From: JBPBQZ01 sp050955105
Lineage (GTDB): Bacteria > Pseudomonadota > Gammaproteobacteria > Burkholderiales > Burkholderiaceae
DNA length: 5,699 nt
Assembly (NCBI GenBank): GCA_050955105.1
Contig: JBPBQZ010000159.1
Coordinates: forward strand, 1-5,699
Direction of reading: 5' to 3'
The translations under genes and the position numbers were made by a program. Positions 1 through 5,699 of the stretch are shown here, in pieces (the first letter of the stretch is position 1; each line of letters starts with the position of its first letter). The notes beneath the pieces are model-generated. The model saw only the letters and a list, made by a program, of their open reading frames with translations, made no database searches and was not told the origin of the DNA.

Positions 1-1
1 G

Positions 2-229
2 GCCGGCGACCGCATGAGCAGCACCGCGGCGCGCAGCGGCAGTCAGCCCGGCGACCCGGTGCGCGCGGCTGAAGCGATGATTCATCTGACCGAAATCGAC
101 GAGCCACCCCGCCATCTGGTGCTGGGCGCCTTCGGTTTCGATGCGGTCACGACCCGTCTGCGCAAAAGCCTTACGGAAATCGAAGCCTGGAAAGACACGA
201 CGCTGTCGGCGGATTTTCCGCCGGAGTAA
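2..229 (+). CDS. Short-chain dehydrogenase/reductase, C-terminal fragment (5' end outside window)
   Basis: The open frame enters from the left edge (first full codon at base 2) and ends at a TAA at 227-229, giving about 75 residues. The ATG at 14 is an internal Met, not a start. The fragment carries the C-terminal signature of classical NAD(P)-dependent SDR oxidoreductases of roughly 270-290 residues: a Q-P-G-D-P stretch followed by a helix with R-A-A-E-A, then E-P-P-R-H-L-V-L-G, and a final helix with L-T-E-I-E-A-W-K. The Rossmann motif and the catalytic Ser-Tyr-Lys would lie upstream, outside the window, so activity and substrate cannot be judged. It is convergent with the minus-strand operon, so it is probably a separate transcription unit without a proven link to that pathway. 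The family call is fairly secure; the function beyond 'oxidoreductase' is unknown. Confidence 0.8.
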   Translation, partial: AGDRMSSTAARSGSQPGDPVRAAEAMIHLTEIDEPPRHLVLGAFGFDAVTTRLRKSLTEIEAWKDTTLSADFPPE

Positions 230-292
230 GGCCATTGCGCGGCGCTGGGAACGATCTCCGCATCGGTGGAAACGAGCTAAACCCCGCGCAAC

Positions 293-319
293 GGGTCGGC
301 AGCCATGGGCGTGCCGCCC
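293..319. terminator. Imperfect hairpin between convergent genes, possible terminator
   Basis: The arms GGG-t-CGGCA-GCC (293-304) and GGC-g-TGCCG-CCC (308-319) pair over 11 base pairs, with one bulged base on each side and a three-base loop. The hairpin starts directly after the TGA of the minus-strand ligase gene (320-322) and lies about 65 bases beyond the stop of the plus-strand SDR. It could slow or end transcription from either side. Neither flank has a clear run of T, so it is not a textbook intrinsic terminator. The call rests on position and pairing only. Confidence 0.4.
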
Positions 320-1561
320 TCATCGGCAATCTTTGATCAAACGTCCCTTGCGGCGAGTGTCTTCCAGGAAATACGTCAGATCTCGCCGCACGATCAGCAC
401 CGGCACGTCGGCCGCGGCTAGCATCGGCAAGCGCCAACCGACCGCATCGGCCAGTCGGCGCTTTGCTTGCGCGCCATCGCCAGCAAAGCGCTCGGCGTGA
501 TCCAACAAGGCGTAAGCGATTTCCACGCGGTGCGGATAAATCTGCAACTGCAATTTGGTGAGTGGCAGATACGGCTCAAGCTCGCGAATCAATGCCCAGA
601 CATCGGTTTCACTGAACTGCGCATTCCTCAATGTATGCGTGAACGGAAATTTTCGACCGAGCAGGCGAAAGCGCGGCTCCGGCTCCATCGGACCGTCGAG
701 CCACTCGGCGTAATCACCCGTATCGACTCGCAGCGCGGGCGCCGCCGCCCGTATCAAGGACGTCACCACACATTTACCGGCGCGCCGCGTGCTGGTGATC
801 GGTGCGCCGCTGATTTCATCGACGATTTCCACGATGCCCGCGCTTGCCAAGGGCCGGAAAACATCAGGGCCATCGTCTAGTCGGCTGCAGGCAATCAGAC
901 CGCTTTCGGTGGTGCCGAACATGAACGACACCAACACGGCGTTCGGAAACGCTTGCCGTATCAATGTTCGCTGCGCGCCGTATAGCAGTTCGCCGCCCGC
1001 CAGAATGCGTTCGACACGCCGGTTCACCTGCGCGCGGCTGAGCAGGTCGCACGCGAGCCCCACGACGGTGGAATTGATCGCGGCCAGCACATTCCCTGCG
1101 TATTTGAAGATCGAATCATTCAGCGCATGGAATGCCGCGTCGCAGCCGATCGGTATTTCAGAACATGGCCCCGGATACCGCTCGACCACGCTGTGCACCA
1201 GCCGATACGACAAATAAGGACTAGCGCACAGATTGCACAAGTGATCGCCATCGCGCAGCAAGCCGTTGCGCCACAGATGCGCGGCGAGTAATCGCGTCGA
1301 GGTTTCCCACTCATCGTGGCCGAACAGTGTGACTTTCGGCTTGCCGGTGGATGCCGACGACTCGAAGATCAGGCCATGCGCGGCCGCTTCGAAGACGCCA
1401 TCAGGACGCTCCGCATGAACGATCGCCATCAACGCTTGGTGGGTCAGAATCGGTAGGTCGGCCAATGCGCTATCCGGCTCGACCTGCCGATAAAGCTGTT
1501 GGTAGATCGGCGACGTGTACTTCGCAAGCGCGACGAGTTGCCTGAGTGAATAGAAATTCAT
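320..1561 (-). CDS. Adenylate-forming ligase, PaaK (phenylacetate-CoA ligase)/LuxE acyl-protein synthetase type
   Basis: The protein is 413 residues from the ATG at 1561. Its family activates a carboxylic acid with ATP to an acyl-adenylate and passes it to CoA, a carrier protein or an enzyme thiol. Visible motifs, numbered from that Met, are the P-loop S-S-A-S-T-G-K-P-K (68-76), A-G-G-E-L (188-192), F-G-T-T-E-S-G (215-221), the T-G-D motif (281-283) and R-F-R-L-L-G-R-K (297-304). A basic C-terminus, R-K-G-R-L-I-K (404-410), could supply the catalytic lysine. Length fits PaaK (about 430). The N-terminus, with L-R-Q-L-V-A and T-S-P-I-Y-Q-Q-L-Y, looks like a normal family start, so I prefer 1561. 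An in-frame ATG at 1621 would add 20 residues and overlap the GMC gene by 32 bases. Neither start has a clear Shine-Dalgarno. It is the last gene of the operon. The acid substrate is unknown, and the typical P-loop Gly is replaced by Ala. Confidence 0.85.
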   Translation of the reverse strand: MNFYSLRQLVALAKYTSPIYQQLYRQVEPDSALADLPILTHQALMAIVHAERPDGVFEAAAHGLIFESSASTGKPKVTLFGHDEWETSTRLLAAHLWRNGLLRDGDHLCNLCASPYLSYRLVHSVVERYPGPCSEIPIGCDAAFHALNDSIFKYAGNVLAAINSTVVGLACDLLSRAQVNRRVERILAGGELLYGAQRTLIRQAFPNAVLVSFMFGTTESGLIACSRLDDGPDVFRPLASAGIVEIVDEISGAPITSTRRAGKCVVTSLIRAAAPALRVDTGDYAEWLDGPMEPEPRFRLLGRKFPFTHTLRNAQFSETDVWALIRELEPYLPLTKLQLQIYPHRVEIAYALLDHAERFAGDGAQAKRRLADAVGWRLPMLAAADVPVLIVRRDLTYFLEDTRRKGRLIKDCR

Positions 1562-1589
1562 GTCGGTAGGATGTGTGGAAGCTATCCCG

Positions 1590-3092
1590 CTACTGCGCTG
1601 AAAGGAACCGTGCAAGACCATCGGCGGTATTCATCGCCAACGCCACCACCGTCAAAGTCGGATGGCAATCGAGGCCGCTTGGCATCAGCGAGGCATCGGC
1701 TACGTATAGCCCTTTGATGCCATGCACCTGCCCGTGCCGATCGACCACGCTCTCGCTGTCTCGAAAACCGATGCGGCAGGTGCCGGCTTCGTGAGAGGTG
1801 CCGGTACCGCCCAGCGTGAGCGTACGCCTTACCTTGACCGCACGACCGTGTTTGCCGGCCAGCAGCAGGGCAATGCGTTCGGCTTCCGCTTCCATCCTGG
1901 CCGCCAGCGCGAGGTCGTCGTCGTGCCAGCCGATAGCGATGCGCGGCGCCGGTCGACCCAGCGCATCTCGCGCAGTACTCAGGCCGACCCAGCGCGACGG
2001 ACTCGCCAGCAATTCGCCGATGGCATTGATGCTGACACAGGCCAGTTGCGCATCGGCGCGCGGGTCGAGTTCAGCCGCGGCGAGAATCTCCGGTTCGTGG
2101 ATCGACGCCGCATTCGGCCCGTGCAATTCCAGCGTAAAGCCGCCCCGTCCGATATCGGCTTGACCATCGTTCGGCCGCTCGATTATCGCGCCCCGCTGCA
2201 TGACGCCAGCGCACGCTTCACCTACATGACGGTACGGCAGAATCGCCAAATAGCTCGCTGCAATATGATCCAGATAGTGACGACCGATCGAAGGGCGGAT
2301 GGGAGCGAGCGCAGCGAGATCCGAGCACAGCAACAGGCGCGTGGTCTCGATAGGTGACGCGGCCAATACCACTGCAGCGGCCTTGCGCCGATGCGTTTTC
2401 GCATCACGTCGATCGACATACTCGATACCTTCGACGCCATTGCGGCCGCACATGACACGCGTTGCCACGGCCTGGTCGAAAAGATCTACGTGCGCGCGCG
2501 GTCTGGGCGCACCATCTGCTGCCGCCAACCGGTCCAATGCGCAAAACGGCAAAATTCCCCCGCGCGATACGGCGGCAACCTTCGGCGTGACCAGCGTGCC
2601 AGAGGTTTGCGACAACGCGGCGTATATCGGGTCCAGCTGGCACGTCCGTGCCCCGAGCCAGGCGGCGGAACGTACAAATAGGCGGTCGAGTTCGTGCCTC
2701 GCGAACGGCCATTCAGCTCGCGAGGCGCCGTGCAGCAGGAAATTTTCCAACTTCGGTTTCGCTAGCCAACCGCCCCAGCGTAGCGAACGCCCCCCTGGCG
2801 AGCGCACACGGATCCAATCGAACACGCTGCGATCGGCCTCGTAATGCCAGTCGCGCTCGTCCACATGCAGCCTGGGCGCCAGCGCGCGTCGGTATTCGGC
2901 CATGCCGGCGTGGCCATCGATGCCGAGCATTGCGCGCGTCGCGCCAGCTTCGAGAATCAGCGAACTGAAGCCCCGCAGCCGCAGCGTATCGGCAACAGCG
3001 ATACCGCTCGGACCCGAACCCACGATAACGGTGCGTGCCTCGTCTAACATGAAAATAATTTCAGATACATCGTTATGCGATCGATACGCCAT
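1590..3092 (-). CDS. GMC-family FAD-dependent oxidoreductase
   Basis: A 500-residue flavoprotein of the glucose-methanol-choline family, whose members usually oxidise alcohols or sugars. The N-terminal FAD fingerprint is V-I-V-G-S-G-P-S-G (22-30) with the ribose-binding Glu at 48 (L-I-L-E-A-G). G-G-R-S-L-R-W-G-G-W (100-109) is the second FAD-contacting motif. A-A-S-P-I-E-T-T-R-L-L-L (244-255) and I-G-R-H-Y-L-D-H (269-276) follow. The C-terminal domain has H434 in S-H-E-A-G-T-C-R-I-G, then V-V-D, V-H-G-I-K-G-L-Y-V-A-D-A-S-L-M-P (456-471) and H477 in D-C-H-P-T-L-T. H434 and H477 align with the catalytic His pair of glucose oxidase. No signal peptide is visible, so it is probably cytoplasmic. 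It lies 33 bases after the methyltransferase stop. An in-frame ATG at 3050 (Met15) would also give a standard N-terminus, and neither start has a strong Shine-Dalgarno. Family certain; substrate unknown. Confidence 0.9.
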   Translation of the reverse strand: MAYRSHNDVSEIIFMLDEARTVIVGSGPSGIAVADTLRLRGFSSLILEAGATRAMLGIDGHAGMAEYRRALAPRLHVDERDWHYEADRSVFDWIRVRSPGGRSLRWGGWLAKPKLENFLLHGASRAEWPFARHELDRLFVRSAAWLGARTCQLDPIYAALSQTSGTLVTPKVAAVSRGGILPFCALDRLAAADGAPRPRAHVDLFDQAVATRVMCGRNGVEGIEYVDRRDAKTHRRKAAAVVLAASPIETTRLLLCSDLAALAPIRPSIGRHYLDHIAASYLAILPYRHVGEACAGVMQRGAIIERPNDGQADIGRGGFTLELHGPNAASIHEPEILAAAELDPRADAQLACVSINAIGELLASPSRWVGLSTARDALGRPAPRIAIGWHDDDLALAARMEAEAERIALLLAGKHGRAVKVRRTLTLGGTGTSHEAGTCRIGFRDSESVVDRHGQVHGIKGLYVADASLMPSGLDCHPTLTVVALAMNTADGLARFLSAQ

Positions 3093-3097
3093 CGATC
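3079..3097 (-). repeat. Perfect 7-bp inverted repeat over the GMC start codon
   Basis: The arms GATCGAT (3079-3085) and ATCGATC (3091-3097) are exact reverse complements around a five-base loop. In the transcript the AUG at 3092-3090 straddles the 5' arm and the loop, so this stem could hide the start codon or favour the downstream ATG at 3050. It may also be chance, since ATCGAT-like words are common in this DNA. Function is inferred only from position. Confidence 0.35.
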
Positions 3098-3125
3098 TTT
3101 GAAAATGCAGGTGTCCGGCCGTGGT

Positions 3126-3965
3126 TTAACTACAGATAATCTGCATGACGCCATGGAATCGACAATATTCAATCGACGTCAAATCATGGTGGCGCACTTC
3201 GTCAAGTAGTGCGGCATATTGCAGAGGACTCAGCAAGCCATATTCAATGTATTGCCGCCGCTGTGCAAGCAGCGAACATTCGATATATTCACGCGCGATG
3301 GCTGGGTCGAGAACGGCCGTTGTTTGTACTGCCGATTGCAGCGCCAGCCCGGCGATTTTCAAATCGGCGATGAGCGACTGTCCGTAATTTGGCCGGATTC
3401 CGATAAGTTCACAATAGCGTTCGTACAGCGCTATTGGCTTACACCACAAGCCACTGTTCGGATATTCGCCGGTCGCCGCCAGTACCGGCTCCTCCAGCAA
3501 AATCTTCCCGCGCTTGCCGTCCCTGCCGATTATCCGGCGCATGCCTGCCAAAACGTTACGCGGTGCCGGCAGATGCAACAGTAGAAAGCGCGCATAAACA
3601 AAGTCCGCTAGCTCCAACTGGGCTAACGCCGATTCCACATCCGCTGCGACTGCAACGATATTGCTTAGGCCGGCCTGCGCTGCGCTGGCTGCCAACACGT
3701 CGAGTTTTGCCGCGTCGTGATCGACCGCATAGACACGGCCATGCGAGCCCACACGTTTCGCCAGCACCAGGCTCATCGCCCCTTCGCCGCAACCGAGATC
3801 GATCACATGCGATCCGGCAACCACGCCGGCCGCTTCGAGCAAGGCTGCGCTCGAAGCGGCCAAAAAACGGTTGAAGAGCTGCAGGCGGCGAAGCCGCGCC
3901 ACCTCGGCTTCGCCGCACACGGTAGATAGCTGATCCGTCACATTTCGGTCGGACCCATCACTCAT
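3126..3965 (-). CDS. Class I SAM-dependent methyltransferase (UbiE-like)
   Basis: A 279-residue protein from the ATG at 3965. It should transfer a methyl group from S-adenosylmethionine to a small molecule. Motif I, V-I-D-L-G-C-G-E-G, lies at 54-62. V-Y-A-V-D-H-D (78-84) ends strand 2, where the acidic residue binds the SAM ribose. A-A-D-V (107-110) is motif II-like, and F-V-Y-A-R-F-L-L-L-H-L (122-132) leads into the strand ending L-L-E-E-P (156-160). A further ~115 residues after the Rossmann core probably form the substrate cap. The ATG overlaps the stop of the upstream oxoamine synthase gene by eight bases, which suggests translational coupling, with a weak GGCAAG about eight bases upstream. 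A GTG at 3974 is an alternative start, but its Shine-Dalgarno spacing is poor. O-, N- or C-methylation cannot be told from sequence. Its operon position argues for tailoring of a pathway intermediate rather than ubiquinone synthesis. Confidence 0.87.
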   Translation of the reverse strand: MSDGSDRNVTDQLSTVCGEAEVARLRRLQLFNRFLAASSAALLEAAGVVAGSHVIDLGCGEGAMSLVLAKRVGSHGRVYAVDHDAAKLDVLAASAAQAGLSNIVAVAADVESALAQLELADFVYARFLLLHLPAPRNVLAGMRRIIGRDGKRGKILLEEPVLAATGEYPNSGLWCKPIALYERYCELIGIRPNYGQSLIADLKIAGLALQSAVQTTAVLDPAIAREYIECSLLAQRRQYIEYGLLSPLQYAALLDEVRHHDLTSIEYCRFHGVMQIICS

Positions 3966-5163
3966 TGCAGACACTTGCCAGCGCGCTACAAAAATCGCGC
4001 ATGGTTTCTTGAGGAATGTCGGCGCGCGGCATGATTCGCAAACCGGCAGTATTTCTGGGAACCACCGGGAAGAACACCGCGGATGTGTAAAAGCCGAGCT
4101 CCATCAGTTGCGCCGCCACCTTCACCGCGGTCTCCGGATCTTTAAGATTGACGATGCGAATCGGGCTGCTGGCAGCGGCGTCGAGCGACGGAAAATGCTG
4201 GTCCAATATCTGGAGATTTTCCGACCAACCAGCTTGCGCCGCCGGCAATTCGTCGGATGCGTGCAGATCGAGCGCGGCCATGCCGCCACCGATACCCGCT
4301 GAATTAATGTATTGCGACCAGGCGTTGCCATATCTGACCAGCAAGCGCTTTGTCGCCGTACTGCCGGACAGCAACACGCCACCGGTTGCGCCGAAGGCTT
4401 TGGCAAGCGATGCCACCACGATGGTCCGTTCATCGAGGGTACCGAGTCGACTCAATGCATAGCCTTCCCCTCGCGATCCGGTAATCGACAGACCATGCGA
4501 GTCGTCGAGATAGAGGAACAAGCCATAACGCTGTTGCAGCGCCAGCAAAGCGGAAATATCGGCGAAACCCCTGACGCTGTAAGTGGCGTCCGAGACGTAC
4601 GCCACCTGCGGATGCTCGCGACAAAGCGCCGCCAGCGCCTGCATATCGTTACTGGCGATCGTCACCACCTCGGTTTCGTCGCCGCATAGAGGCTTCATCT
4701 GACTCAATGAGAAATGCGCGAAGCGGTCGAAGGCCATCACCGGCTTCACGCCACCGGTCAGCGCGCCCGACGCCAAAATCGGCAGGCAGGCGCTACTCGC
4801 GGCGGCACAAGAGTTATACGCGGTGGCGTGGCCACCGAATTGTGCGCCCAGCCGCTCTTCGAAGCTTCCCAACAGATCGAGGAACAAACGACAGCGCGCG
4901 GTGGTGAGATGCAGCGTGCCGGCGTCACGAATGCCCTTTACCGCGCCCTCCAGAATTGCCGGGTGTTTGTCCCAACCGAGATAAGAGCATGAGCACATGT
5001 TGACGAAACCGGCACCGGCCGTGCTCAGATACGGTCCATCGAGGTGACGGACAGGCAAATCGACGAGACCGCCGTGCGTTGCCGCGGTCCAGGCCGGTTC
5101 GCTGAGCGCCATCATCTTTTTTAAGTCTTGATACTGGTTCTTTGACATATTTGCGTTCGACAT
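3958..5163 (-). CDS. PLP-dependent alpha-oxoamine synthase-like enzyme (class I/II aminotransferase fold)
   Basis: A 401-residue fold-type I PLP enzyme resembling BioF, glycine C-acetyltransferase, serine palmitoyltransferase and CqsA. These join an acyl-CoA or acyl carrier protein to an amino acid, with loss of CO2, to make an alpha-aminoketone. The PLP lysine is K255 in A-S-L-A-K-A-F-G-A-T-G-G. L-D-D-S-H-G (219-224) supplies the Asp-His pair that contacts the cofactor. F-D-R-F-A-H-F-S (145-152) puts H150 where BioF has its PLP-stacking His. C-S-C-S-Y-L-G-W-D-K-H-P (57-68) matches the N-terminal S-N-N-Y-L-G-L-x-x-H-P region. R376 in G-L-R-I-M-P fits the carboxylate-binding Arg. Deviations are two Cys where Asn or Ser is usual and a missing His after the C-terminal Arg motif. 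The gap to the upstream SDR is 24 bases and no Shine-Dalgarno is clear. Met6 at 5148 is another possible start. Substrates are unknown; a role in biotin synthesis is unlikely in this setting. Confidence 0.87.
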   Translation of the reverse strand: MSNANMSKNQYQDLKKMMALSEPAWTAATHGGLVDLPVRHLDGPYLSTAGAGFVNMCSCSYLGWDKHPAILEGAVKGIRDAGTLHLTTARCRLFLDLLGSFEERLGAQFGGHATAYNSCAAASSACLPILASGALTGGVKPVMAFDRFAHFSLSQMKPLCGDETEVVTIASNDMQALAALCREHPQVAYVSDATYSVRGFADISALLALQQRYGLFLYLDDSHGLSITGSRGEGYALSRLGTLDERTIVVASLAKAFGATGGVLLSGSTATKRLLVRYGNAWSQYINSAGIGGGMAALDLHASDELPAAQAGWSENLQILDQHFPSLDAAASSPIRIVNLKDPETAVKVAAQLMELGFYTSAVFFPVVPRNTAGLRIMPRADIPQETMRDFCSALASVCNE

Positions 5164-5187
5164 GGCTGCTTATAAATTAGAAAAATC

Positions 5188-5699
5188 TCAAAACGTCGAA
5201 GCGCCCCCGTCTACGACGATCTTGCAGCCGGTTACCCAAGTCGCCTCGTCACTGCCGAGATAGACCGCCGCAGCCGTCAGGTCGGACGGCGTGCCGGCAC
5301 GACCAAGCGGAATCGTCGACAGACGACGTTCCCACACTTCTGCTTGGCTGGCGCGTTGATTCAGGTTCGCTGGCGTTTCAATCAAACCCGGCGCAATCAC
5401 ATTCGAACGGATATGCCTGCCGGCAAGTTCATAGGCGGCGCTTTTAGACAGCATTTCCAATGCGGCCTTCGAACACTGATAGGCCGCCATTTCGCCGCGC
5501 GACACGCTGGCACTAAGCGACGAAACATTGACGATGCTGCCAGGGCGTGCCTGTTCGATAAGATTCTTGGCGAACGCGGAGACCAGCATAAAGGGCGCGA
5601 TGAAATTGACGTTCATCACATGGTTGAGCGTGTCGTGCTTGGTGTCGATGAGCACGTCGCGCGAAAACGTTGCCGCGTTGTTCACGAGAATATCGATGG
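5188..5699 (-). CDS. FabG-like short-chain dehydrogenase/reductase (5' end outside window)
   Basis: The frame runs in from the right edge, giving about 169 residues and ending at a TGA (5190-5188). The GTG at 5685 lies inside the N-N-A-A motif and is not a start; codons upstream of it read I-D-I-L. Visible SDR features, numbered from the first full codon, are V-N-N-A-A (5-9), I-V-N-V-S-S with catalytic Ser60, Y-Q-C-S-K with Tyr73 and Lys77, I-A-P-G-L-I-E-T-P (102-110), and the C-terminal V-T-G-C-K-I-V-V-D-G-G-A (155-166) typical of FabG-type reductases of about 250 residues. The Ser-Tyr spacing of 13 is normal. The missing ~80 residues should hold the T-G-x-x-x-G-I-G cofactor site. Cys replaces the usual Ala in Y-x-A-S-K, which does not affect the catalytic residues. 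It is the most upstream operon gene seen. It could reduce the ketone made by the neighbouring oxoamine synthase, as 3-ketosphinganine reductases do, but this is inference. Confidence 0.88.
   Translation of the reverse strand, partial: IDILVNNAATFSRDVLIDTKHDTLNHVMNVNFIAPFMLVSAFAKNLIEQARPGSIVNVSSLSASVSRGEMAAYQCSKAALEMLSKSAAYELAGRHIRSNVIAPGLIETPANLNQRASQAEVWERRLSTIPLGRAGTPSDLTAAAVYLGSDEATWVTGCKIVVDGGASTF

Noticed and set aside
141..500. 119-codon plus-strand open frame crossing the convergent gap
   Set aside because: Overlaps the SDR tail in another frame and the ligase gene antisense; very Arg-rich with no family resemblance.
320..1621. Bacterial luciferase (lux) operon reading of the LuxE-like gene
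   Set aside because: No luciferase subunit, LuxC reductase or LuxD transferase is present; the similarity is only at the level of the ligase superfamily.
1722..2357. 211-codon plus-strand open frame
   Set aside because: Lies wholly antisense to the GMC gene, whose motifs are unmistakable. Its translation is Arg/Gln-rich with no recognisable domain, as expected for a shadow frame in GC-rich DNA.
2299..2844. 181-codon plus-strand open frame
   Set aside because: Also antisense to the GMC gene, low-complexity Ser/Arg/Ala composition, no domain and no start signal.
3434..3874. 146-codon plus-strand open frame
   Set aside because: Antisense to the methyltransferase and Pro/Arg-rich; the minus-strand protein has the clear SAM-binding motif.
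3958..5163. Assignment as biotin-pathway BioF
   Set aside because: No bioA, bioB, bioC or bioD neighbours, and several motif positions differ from BioF. The methyltransferase next door resembles a general UbiE-like enzyme, and nothing specific ties it to BioC.
5164..5187. AT-rich gap between SDR and oxoamine synthase as an internal promoter
   Set aside because: In the minus direction TTGAGA and TATAAG are present but only 11 bases apart, too close for a sigma-70 promoter. The gap fits a simple intra-operon spacer.

Overview
The window looks like GC-rich proteobacterial DNA. The high GC with tightly packed genes and the protein styles would fit Burkholderiales or Xanthomonadales-type bacteria, but this placement is a low-confidence guess because no phylogenetic marker is present. 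There is no rRNA, tRNA, CRISPR, insertion sequence or phage gene.

Layout: positions 2-229 (+ strand) hold the last ~75 codons of a short-chain dehydrogenase (SDR) whose 5' part lies off the left edge. A 90-base convergent gap (230-319) contains a strong imperfect hairpin that may end transcription. Everything from 320 to the right edge is one tight minus-strand gene train, transcribed right to left: (1) a FabG-like SDR, 5'-truncated by the window edge (5188-5699); (2) a PLP-dependent alpha-oxoamine synthase-like enzyme (3958-5163); (3) a class I SAM methyltransferase (3126-3965); (4) a GMC-family FAD oxidoreductase (1590-3092); (5) a PaaK/LuxE-type adenylate-forming ligase (320-1561, or to 1621). 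Gaps are only about 24-33 bases, or the genes overlap, so one operon is the natural reading. Its promoter must lie beyond the right edge.

Together the five enzymes read as a small biosynthetic pathway rather than primary metabolism. A ligase could activate a carboxylic acid as an acyl-adenylate/thioester. The oxoamine synthase could condense an acyl thioester with an amino acid to an alpha-aminoketone. The SDR could reduce a ketone, the methyltransferase could methylate, and the GMC enzyme could oxidise an alcohol or similar group. The families are supported directly by motifs. The order of steps, substrates and product are inference. I do not recognise this exact gene set as a characterised cluster, and no carrier protein, transporter or regulator is visible in the window, so the locus probably continues to the right.
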